From the NCBI RefSeq assembly GCF_036884655.1, contig NC_088340.1:26513501-26577500 (forward strand): a DNA stretch of 64,000 nucleotides. The letters run 5' to 3'. The translations under genes were made by a program, and so were the position numbers. A model generated the notes under the pieces. That model was given only the letters and a program-made list of their open reading frames with translations, had not been told where the DNA came from and ran no database searches. Shown here in pieces: positions 55,692 through 64,000 of this stretch. The stretch's first letter is position 1. Each line of letters starts with the position of its first letter. The stretch is from Musa acuminata AAA Group (lineage: Eukaryota > Streptophyta > Magnoliopsida > Zingiberales > Musaceae).

Positions 55692-56646
55692 ATTGGTATT
55701 AGAGCCCGGTATTTCTCATAGCTTTCAAGAGGGCTTATCGGTTGTTCGTCCACCATTGTTTAACGGATTGGACTACACTTATTGGAAAACTCGAATGAGA
55801 GTTTTCTTGATTTCTATGAATCTGGATTTATGGAATATCATTGAAAACGGTTTTCAACTTCCCTCTAAACCGATGAACGAATGGTCGGATTTGGAGAAGT
55901 ATTTTTCTTTAAACGCAAAGGCTATGAATGGCTTATTTTACGCTTTGGACAAAAATGAGTTCAATCGGATTTCTACGTGCGAAACGGTTTTTGATATTTG
56001 GCGAACACTTGAAATAATGTACGAGGGAACTAGTAGAGTCAAAGACTCAAAAGTTAACATTTTATTGCATGATTTTGAGCTTTTTCGAATGCAACCAAGC
56101 GAGACTATAGGCGACATGTACACCTGTTTCATGGATGTCATCAATAATCTAAGAGTTCTTGGTAAATCTTTTTCAAATTTTGATCTCGTAAGCAAGATCT
56201 TAAGATCCCTTCCAAAAAGGTGGGATCATAAAATAATCGCAATACAAGAAACAAAAGATTTAAATATTTTTCCACTTAAAGAATTAATTGGTTCGTTGAT
56301 GACATATGAAATGGTGCACAATGCACATGATGAACATGATGAATAAAATCACCTTCCAAAGAACAGGAAGGATTTGAAACTCCGGACAAATGAATACCAC
56401 TTGAGCAATGACTCAAGTGATGAGGACAATGATGAACTTGAACTTCGAACACTAAATCTTAATAAGTTCATTAAACAAAAATATAAAATAAACAATGAAC
56501 TTGAACGGAGGAAGAGGTCAAAGAAGAGGAAGGCAACCATGGATGAATCAAGAACTTCCAAAGGTGAAACGACGAATTGGGCTTTGACGGGCTTCGACTA
56601 CAAGGTAAGTAACTCAACTCTCTTGAATTATTTTGAAATTACTTGA
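55692..56646 (+). pseudogene. S9 gag, zinc-knuckle-less, one internal stop
   Basis: A single reading frame runs from the PBS region to a TGA at 56644-56646, with one in-frame stop (TAA 56344-56346). Blocks: FQEGLSVVRPPLFNGLDYTY, WKTRMRVFLISMNLDLWNII, FSLNAKAMNGLFYALDKNEF, FELFRMQPSETIGDMYTCF, FPLKELIGSLMTYEMVHNAH, LNKFIKQKYK, a basic stretch, KATMDESRTSK, and the tail FDYKVSNSTLLNYFEIT. The CCHC knuckle found in S2 gag is missing. The usual ATG (as in S1 at 6882) lies in a short deletion here, so translation initiation is unclear. The role would be particle assembly in trans with a helper. Confidence 0.85.
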
Positions 56647-59600
56647 AGTCCTTCATGAGTGCTTAATTTAGATAGTAGGAATAGGAAATAAATAAATTAT
56701 TTTTTAAAAATTATATCATGTTTTTCTTTTTAGCATCTTTGAAAAATTAAAAATTTGATCATGAAAAGTATATTGCTAAGGTTTCATGCATGTTATGTTT
56801 GGAAATGTTGAATGATGTATTTAACATTAGGGATGATAATATGATATGTGATAATGCTTAGGAGTAATCCATGCATGTGTATCTTGATGATTTTATGTCA
56901 TGCATGAGTTTTTGAAGTAAATGTTGATTTGAAACTCTCTTCTTAGATTAATATGTTTTTGGTTTAATCGTTTCTATGATGAAATAAGATGACATTCTCA
57001 TGACATATTAAGATGACATAGTGCATGTACATCTATGTAAGAATTTCTTGATAGTCTTTTGATGATAGATGTGATATTATGATGTGTTTGGTCTTGATGG
57101 TTTCATGACGAAACTTATGTTTCGATTTTAAATGATGATACATGTTTTCACAAAAGACTTGAATACCCTCACATGAAATCAACTGTATGAAATGGAAATA
57201 ATTTTCTATCCTATTGAGATTAATGAATTTATTTTACCAATCTTGTGAATCTCATGAAAATAAACATGATGAATATTTTGAAAATAAATGAGTGTATCAT
57301 GCATTTGGTCTTAATGATTTCTCTTTAACATACTTTTTGAAATCATACTTGATGATGAATATCAAGATATTAAAAAGATGTTATCATGGAATCATGCTTG
57401 ATGATTTGTTTTTTACCTTTCCGTCTTAAATGTTGATACTTGTTTTATTAAAGGTAAAGACATGTTTATAAGAAGCAAATCACATGAATAGAAATTTATA
57501 AAAATGAAATGTGATCCTCTATCTTATCATCTTTTCAATAAATCTATGCTTGTTATGAATGAATTTATTGAATGTGACTTTGATAATGATTTCAGATTTT
57601 ACAAATGCTTGATTCATACTTATGACATGAGACACATTTTAAATATGAATCATGTTCAATGCTTCAATCATGTTACATCTCCTTAATTCATTTTGTTCTC
57701 CTACATTTATTTACCAAAGAGGAGAATCTTCCGAATGAATGAAATGATACAAATGAATCACTTATTGATATATCTTTTTGAAATATCTTTTTAATGTGAT
57801 GTTGATATTTTGAGATGCCTATTGGAATTCATGACATGAGATAATTGAATCCTTGACTTACTCTTTATATGGCTTGAAAATGGATGTTTAAAATCTTGCT
57901 TGATGAGTTGTTTTATAACATTTTGCCTTTACGTCTTGAACTTTCATGCTTATCTTGATTTGGCATATAAAGACTAAGGCATGCTTAGATGAAAAAGAAT
58001 CATTTAAAAAATGCTTTTCCCATCTGATCGAGATTAATAATTTCATGATATTTTGTGAATCTCGAAATTGATTTTGATGACTTGATTATGAGTTTCAAGT
58101 TAACGATTTGATTTGAATGAGTTTTATCTAAATTATAATCTTGATCTTGCAAAATTGGAATCACAAATAATATCTTTTGGTATTCATGAATTGATATTCA
58201 CAATATGAAAGTATTGGTATTCATGACTTGAATTTGATTGAAACATTGCATGCTTAAATTAATCATTCTCCTATGTTTAAAAAATTCTTTAAATGCCTTA
58301 TGTGATGACTGAAAATTAATTTGCTTTATGATGAATCATGAATCATGACTTGATCTATGATATTGATATATTTTAATCATGATCCTTGGTTGTATAATTC
58401 TTTTGCTCTATTAAAAGGATTTGTCGAATGAATCATGTCCTTCTTGAATTTTCTTGATATCATGACGTGATTTTGTAATATGGCCTGTATAATGATTAAA
58501 ATTTTTTGGCCATTGATTTCTCCCTTCTTTTCGGTAATGACATAGGGGGAGAAAGATTGCTAGCTCAAGGCAAATGCTGGCTAGCTTGTACTCTTCCCTT
58601 CTTTTCGACAAAAACAAAGAGGAGAAAGCTTTTGCTAGTTAGAACATGCAAAGAAAAGCAAAGTGCAATCTTGCACAAGAAACAAGTGTTGAATTGCCAT
58701 GATTGAACTTAAGAATCTTGCTATGCTTTTGTGCTTATATGTTGTGATGAAAATCTAGCTTCATGTTACAAAAACTTGCATATCTTTTAAAATAGCTAGA
58801 GCTACTTCTCCTTTTGTTGATAACAAAGGAGGAGAAATATATGAATTGATACTATGAGTGCCATATTTGAATGAGAAATATATGAATTAATGCTATGATT
58901 GCCATATGCCATGTTTGCATCATGTTAAGATATCAAGAACTTGCATCGTAATTTTACTTGATGATATTTTGTCATGTGATGAAATGCTACGATTTGTTGC
59001 TAAAATGATTCATGCAATACTTATGCTTTTTATGTGATGATATGAATCATGATTAAAATTTCCTTAATTTGAATTCAAGGTTTATCTCAATTATGGAATT
59101 TTGAAATAAGAATGATTACTCACCTTTGTCATGATTTAGAAATTGACATAAAGGGTCTTCCTTTCTTTAGAAAGGGTCTTCCCTTCTTTTTGACAATGAC
59201 TAAGGGGGAGATAACTAGCGTGCACAATTCAAGAAGAAAGCAAAAATTACACTTCTCAAAAGAGAAGAAATTGCTATCTTGAACATCATCGAGAATTGCT
59301 AACTTGAAACATCAAGAAAATACAAAAATGTGCTATCGTGCCTATCTCAAGAAAAGCAAATATGCCAACTTGCATATCTTTGAATTTGCTAGCTTGTAAA
59401 ACTTGCATATTTCAAGAAGCAAGAGTTGCTTTCTTGAACATATCTAAATTGCTAGCTTAAAATGTTAGAAAATTGCTAGATTGCATGATGATAAAAATTT
59501 AATATTATGTTTTTCATACAATGAGTTGAACTTATATTACAAACACAAAGAATAGTTATACTTCTCCTTTTTGTTGATGACAAAGGGGGAGAAGTATATT

Positions 59601-59807
59601 GATGACATGACATATTAATGCATAAGTCTATGCATAAGTTCATGATGATGTGTTACAAGTATTCATGATAAACATTGCAATGACTTGAATTCAGTTTGAA
59701 TTCAATATTCTATCAATATGGCATATTGATAGGGGGAGTTTTTTAAACTTCGGGAGTTAAGGTTAACTCCGTCATCAAGTGGTTGTCATCATCAAAAAGG
59801 GAGAGAT
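56647..59807 (+). other. S9 AT-rich spacer with repeated PPT-like motifs
   Basis: 3.2 kb with no protein-like frame. PPT-like motifs near 58530-58556 (GACATAGGGGGAGAAAG), 58612-58628, 58817-58840, 59190-59212 (GACTAAGGGGGAGATAAC) and 59573-59598 (GACAAAGGGGGAGAAGT), with the true PPT at 59794-59807. TTGCTAGCTTG / TCTCAAGAAAAGCAA units fill 59215-59480. It is the longest and fullest version of the spacer seen in S1 and S4. Confidence 0.78.
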
Positions 59808-61702
59808 TGTTGAATCTCGTATTTTGATGATAAAACCACTTGATATGTGTTTATATTTTAATCTACGTTTTGAGTGACGCAGGATGCTTCGATCAAGATG
59901 AGACAATTAAAGCAGGAAAAATCATGTTGTGCCGGAGGAACATGTTAGAAGATTGGACGTCAGGCCGATGGATCGGTCGACGTATCGACAGAAGGCTTCA
60001 GGCCGTGGACTTGGGCATTGGGTCAAGAAGAGCGAGTATTGCGCCAAGGATATCAGAGTTGCGGAGTCAACTGGCCGATTGGGCAATAGGCCGCAGGAGA
60101 GGACAATTCGCCAAAGAATCAGACGAAGCATCGAGGGACCAATGACATGCCGGACAACTTAGTTAATTGCTTAGGATTAATTGTCTCGATCGAAGTTTTG
60201 TTTTAAGTGTGCAGGATTAACTACGATGAAAGTAAGACATGCAGTAGGAGTTGAGCCGGAGTCAAAGACTATGATCACGTTGGGAGTTCGAGAGCTCGAC
60301 AGAAGTCCGAACGGTCGTCGGAGGTTCTGAGGGAACAAATCCGAGAAGTCCAGGAGCTTGCCAAAAGAAGCTCGTCAGAACTCGCCAAGTGGATCGTCGC
60401 AAGTCCAGGAGTTTGCCGGAAGTCCGTCGGAGCAACACCGGAGGTTCGCCGGATGTTCGCCGGAAGCTCACCGGAAGAAGCGATTGATGCACCGGAGCAA
60501 GCTGTAGTAAATGTCTTAAGAATTGTCATAGTTAGCATGTAGATTAAGTTAGGAATGGGAGGTGATCCCATTAACTTAATCTAAGGGCAATTGGGCCTTT
60601 GATAGACCCAAATTAGGTAGAATGGATCAACCCATTCGGACCAGAATTCCTACTAGGCAGTGGTACCGCCCAGGAAAGGGTCTCCCATGATAGCTGGGCA
60701 GTGCAACCACCCCAGGCAGGCGGTGGCACCGCCTGGGCTCAGTCCCCGAGCGAGACTGGGCGGTGCAACCACCCTTGACAAGCGGTGGCACCGCCAGGGC
60801 TCAGTCTCCGAGCGAGACTGGGCGGTGCAACCGCCCCTGTCAGGCGGTGGCACCGCCCAGAGGCTCAGTCTCCAAGCTCTGCCAAGCAGTGCAACCGCCC
60901 CTGACAAGCGGTGGCACCGCCCAGAGGCTCAGTCTCCGAGCTCTGCCAGGCGGTGCAACCGCCAGACCTCGGAATTCCGAGAGATGACAGTTTTGAGCTC
61001 TGAATTCAAACTGGTTTGGAGCCTATAAATACCCCTCCCATCCCTGGGTAAAATATACAAGCACAGAGAGATTAAAAGAGAGAAAATACTATTGCAATCT
61101 CTAGAATTTCCCTCCTCTAGCTTAAGTGTTAGAATTCTATTTAAGAGAGGAGAGTGAGTGCTTGTAAGGGTTGTCTCCTAAACCCAGTAAAAGGAGAAGA
61201 GGGGTGTAAGAAGGAGATTGATCTTCGCCTAGTAAAGGAAGATCGTTAGTGGATGCCGGTGGCCTCGATGGAAGAGGAATCGGAGGAGTGGATGTAGGTC
61301 ACGATTGACCGAACCACTATAAACTCTCATCTTCTTTGGTTTGCATTTACTTTGAGCATCTTATCTTTACTGCAAACCTCCTCAGTAGCTTACTACCTTC
61401 TGCTCATTTACAAATGTGTTTCTTAGTTAAGTATTTTCCGAATCGGCGTTAAGACGGAAATTAGTTTTATCGTACGAACATCATATTTCAGTTTGCGCTT
61501 ACATTCTGATTTCTATCTTAACTGCAATCTACCTTCCTTACTTTACTTCAAATATGTTTCCGTAAGCTTTCAAAGTTATTATTTGCACGAAATGACTTTT
61601 ACGTCGAAATCGTATTTCAACCTACGAACGCAGTTTTAATCGTCGAAAGTTTTCCGCTGCACTAATTCACTCCCCCCCCTCTTAGTGCTCTTGATCATAA
61701 CA
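59808..61702 (+). repeat. S9 3' LTR
   Basis: 1895 bp, TGTTGAATCTCGT to TGATCATAACA. GTCGGAAG repeats (60285-60485), palindromes (60655-60965), TATAAATA at 61024-61031, C tract near 61671-61679. It is longer than the 5' LTR partly because the 3' copy keeps an extra palindrome unit and a segment near 60590-60650. Confidence 0.9.
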
Positions 61703-61724
61703 TGTAGGACATGCCAAACTAACA
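61703..61724 (-). repeat. T1 5' LTR, second part
   Basis: TGTAG (second TSD copy of S9) followed by GACATGCCAAACTAACA, which completes the T1 LTR and matches the end of the 3' LTR at 49435-49451. Confidence 0.85.
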
Positions 61725-62560
61725 TATACGATGTATTTGGCAATACCAATCATATTTCAAGCATTCGCAATACATTCAAGAATTTATGATACGATACATT
61801 TTATACATTATTTCAAACATTCATAATGCCAAGTTGTCATTAATTTGCAACATTTCTCCCCCTTTGTCATCAACAAAAAGGAGAACCATTCAACAATGCA
61901 AGTGCTTTAAAAAAAATATTCAAGTAAGTTCTACACCAATTTATCCAAGCTAGCAAAAAAAAAAAAGAGAAGTTAAGCAAACACTTTGCATAATAACTAC
62001 TTTTGGTTTTTGAAATAGATAAGCTAGCTCTTTTGCTTCAGATGTGCAAAAGCTTTTTGGTTCTTCTTGAGATGTGCAAATTTCTTTCTTCCTTTATCAT
62101 AAAAATAAGAAGAAGAGGAAGAAAAGTAAGGAAGGAATTCATTCTCCATAAAAAATCAAGAACTAAATTCATGAAAGTTAAGTTTCATTGAATCAAGCTT
62201 CTACTATAGCAAAGAGAGAGGTTTCATCATAAAGGATCAAAAATCCATGAATAAAACTTCATAAATCAAATATCTTTTCTTGTAAATAGAAGGAAGAATG
62301 ATTCATAGGAATTGATAAAAGATCAAGTCATTAATCCAAAAATCCATGAGTGAAGGGACTAAGTGTATCAAAAATCATTAAGTGATGGATCAAGAGTGTG
62401 AAGTAAATTTGATACCAAGTTAAGAGGAAGATAGAAATGAAATAAATTCATGAAAGCTTTATTTACAAAAAAAATTGAGAAAGTTCGGAAAAGATATACA
62501 ACAAACTCATGCATTTGGATAGTTTAACATCCCTAACTCTCTTCTAATGAAATCAAATTA
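61725..62560 (-). other. S6 spacer, third piece
   Basis: AT-rich, with ACGATGTAT/ATACGATACAT units continuing from 48996-49090. PPT-like complement CTCCCCCTTTGTCATCAAC at 61856-61874, identical in form to the one in S2 at 10262-10280. AAGCTAGC-type units follow (61945-62030). No protein-like frame. Confidence 0.72.
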
Positions 62561-64000
62561 TTCTTCAGTTATGTAAAGATATCGGCTAATTAATGTTTCA
62601 TATCAATAAACTCTAAAGATATATCATGGTTATTAATATAATCTCTTATAAAATGATACATAATATCAATATGTTTAGTTCTAGAGTATTGAATAGGATT
62701 TTTTGCTAAACATATTGTACTTGTGTTATCACATTTTATGGAAATATTCTTAAGGTGAATGCTATAATCTTCTAATGTATTTATCATCCATACAACTTAT
62801 GCATAATATGCACCGGTTGCTATATACTCAACTTCAGTGGTATATAATGCAACCGAGTTTTGTTTCTTGGAAGACCAAGAGACAAGTGCATGACCTAAGA
62901 ATTGACATGTTCCGGATTTACTTTTTCTATCTTTTCTATATCCAGCAAAATCCGCATCAGCATAAGTAATTAATTTAAAGTTTTTAGATTTTGGATATCA
63001 TAATCCTAGATTAGGGGTTCCTTTAAGATATCTAAAATTTTTTTTAACGACTTTAAGATGAGATATCTTAGGATTAGATTGAAATCTAACACAAAGTCCT
63101 ACGCTAAACATGATGTTCGATCTAGTTGCAGTTAGCTATAGTAAACTACCTATCATACCCCTATAAGTTTTTTGATCAAAGCTTTCTCCACTTTTGTCCA
63201 TGTCTAACTTAGTGGAGGTACTCATAGGAGTATTGATAGCCTTTGAACCATCCATATTAAACCGTTTTAGCAATTCTAATGTATATTTGGTTTGATTAAG
63301 AAAAATACCATAAGTAAGTTGTTTGATTTGTAAGCCTAAAAAAAAAGTTAGTTCACCCATTAAACTCATTTTAAACTTTTGGTAAAAGATTTGCTTAAGG
63401 ATTCATTTGTAGAACAAAAATAATATCATCAATATAAAATTGAACAATAAAAAATTTATTTTTAAAATTTATAATAAATAATATAGTATCGACCTTGCCT
63501 TTAGAGAAATTATTTTGGATAAGAAAGGAGCTAAGTCTCTCATACCAAGCCTTTGGGGCTTATTTTAATCCATATAGATCTTTAGTTAACTTAAACACAT
63601 GATTAGAAAAAAGGGAGTTCTCAAATCCGGGTGGTTATTCAACATACACTTCTTTGGAAAAAAACCATTTAAGAAAGCACTCTTGATAACCATTTGAAAT
63701 AACTTAAAATTATTACTACTAGCATAAGCAAGGAGCATCCTTATGGCTTCTAATCTTGCCATAGGAGCAAAGGTTTCTTCATAATCGACACCTTCTTCTT
63801 GGTTGAAACCTTGGCCACTAATCTAGCCTTGTTTCTAACAATAATACCAAATTCATCTTGCTTGTTTCTAAACACCCATTTAGTACCAATAACTAAATGG
63901 TCACTAGGTCTCGGAACAAGTTTCCACACCTTATTTCTATCAAATTGGTTTAACTCTTCTTGAATTGCGATAACCTATGAATCATCTTTCAAGACTTCAT
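62561..64000 (-). pseudogene. S6 reverse transcriptase and RNaseH (runs off window)
   Basis: Right to left: RT start with FQDEFGIIVRNKARLV-type sequence near 63800-63870; MVIKSAFLNGFFS-type block near 63660-63700; catalytic YIDD (complement at 63425-63436); MSLMGELTFFLGLQIKQLTY and MSTSTKLDMDKSGESFDQKT (63136-63369); RNaseH AYADADFAGYRKDRKS-type block near 62930-62975; and KCDNTSTICLAKNPIQYSRT with KHIDIMYHFIRD (62590-62787). Several stops and frame changes. Co-linear with S2 13352-14720 and without an insertion at the S3 position. Confidence 0.8.

Larger units (their letters stand above)
53856..61702 (+). mobile_element. S9: gag-only Sirevirus, best-preserved of its type
   Basis: LTRs 53856-55691 and 59808-61702, PBS ATTGGTATTAGAGCC after the first, gag to 56646, a 3.2-kb AT-rich spacer and a PPT (AAAAAGGGAGAGAT) before the second. 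Perfect TSD TGTAG (53851-53855 and 61703-61707). It is inserted in the 5' LTR of T1. No pol. Its gag is the least damaged of the four gag-only copies, and the perfect TSD agrees with a fairly recent insertion. Total 7.8 kb. Confidence 0.92.
49091..61724 (-). mobile_element. T1: Tork-like Copia element containing S9
   Basis: 361-bp LTRs (3' 49091-49451; 5' 53511-53855 plus 61708-61724) start TGTTAGAGCTGGCC on the plus strand and end CCAAACTAACA. Between them, minus strand, lie gag, knuckle, protease, integrase, RT and RNaseH in Copia order within about 4 kb. Flanks TGTAT/TATAC agree at only three of five bases, so the TSD is uncertain. The short LTR and the RNaseH sequence (TTEAEYMAMTEAIKEVLWLR) suit the Tork (Tnt1-like) clade. 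Coding sequence is broken in several places. Confidence 0.85.
35923..64000 (-). mobile_element. S6: pol-bearing Sirevirus, continues past window end
   Basis: 3' LTR 35923-37247, PPT complement at 37248, and spacer in three pieces (37248-37745, 48996-49090, 61725 to about 62560). RNaseH and RT follow from 62561 to the end of the window. It is split by S7 and T1. The pieces rejoin to the same order as S2: the PPT-like CTCCCCCTTTGTCATCAAC (61856-61874), the RNaseH tail and the RT occur in matching order. Gag, integrase and the 5' LTR should lie to the right of the window. Confidence 0.8.

Noticed and set aside
49086..61729. A confirmed TSD for T1
   Set aside because: TGTAT against TATAC agrees at three of five bases only. 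Element boundaries rest on the LTR ends instead.

Overview
The window is plant nuclear DNA made almost wholly of nested LTR retrotransposons. I recognise no host gene, tRNA, rRNA, CRISPR array or bacterial feature. Abundant Sirevirus-type (SIRE/Maximus Copia) elements, Tork- and Angela-like Copia, Ty3/Gypsy remnants and a TRIM, together with AT-rich spacers, suggest a monocot heterochromatic block. Zingiberales such as banana relatives is my low-confidence guess.

Layout from the left. 1-1111 is the 3' end of a minus-strand chromovirus-like Gypsy. It abuts a pol-deleted minus-strand Gypsy, G0 (1112-3848). Four bases into the 5' LTR of G0 sits a plus-strand Copia, E1 (3849-34033 and probably beyond). 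E1 has been opened by Sirevirus S1 (5280-22602, in its LTR), Sirevirus S4 (23014-29474, in its leader) and solo LTR S5 (31133-32487, in its gag). S1 contains the only Sirevirus here with both LTRs and a whole, though broken, gag-pol: S2 (8257-19235, minus). S2 in turn holds solo LTR S3 (11280-13351).

From 34034 a chimeric minus-strand element, E8, interrupts the E1 integrase. It consists of Gypsy protease-RT-RNaseH sequence bracketed by Copia LTR tails. Sirevirus S6 (35923 to past 64000, minus) sits in the E8 LTR. S6 is split by Sirevirus S7 (37746-48995) and by Tork-like Copia T1 (49091-61724). S7 contains the non-coding LTR element GyN (42293-48485), which contains solo LTR S8 (44993-46871), which contains a 527-bp TRIM (45353-45879). 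T1 contains Sirevirus S9 (53856-61702). Read this way, the TRIM lies nine insertions deep. Many junctions are supported by matching or near-matching target-site duplications (TSDs): ATGTT for S2, CTAAG for S3, TTATG for S5, TGTAG for S9, GTGTG for the TRIM, and one-mismatch pairs for S1, S4, S7 and S8.

Four Sireviruses (S1, S4, S7, S9) share one architecture. They keep gag but have lost its CCHC knuckle and all of pol. Their gag leaves the autonomous sequence at the same GAG/AAG-GTAA position and ends in a shared short C-terminus (YF-E/K-IT-stop). They look like a distinct gag-only non-autonomous lineage that would depend on pol-bearing relatives such as S2 and S6. Sirevirus LTRs carry near-palindromic arrays just upstream of TATAAATA and CpG-rich GTCGGAAG-type repeats. 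Their internal regions carry several polypurine-tract-like motifs. No element in the window appears coding-competent.
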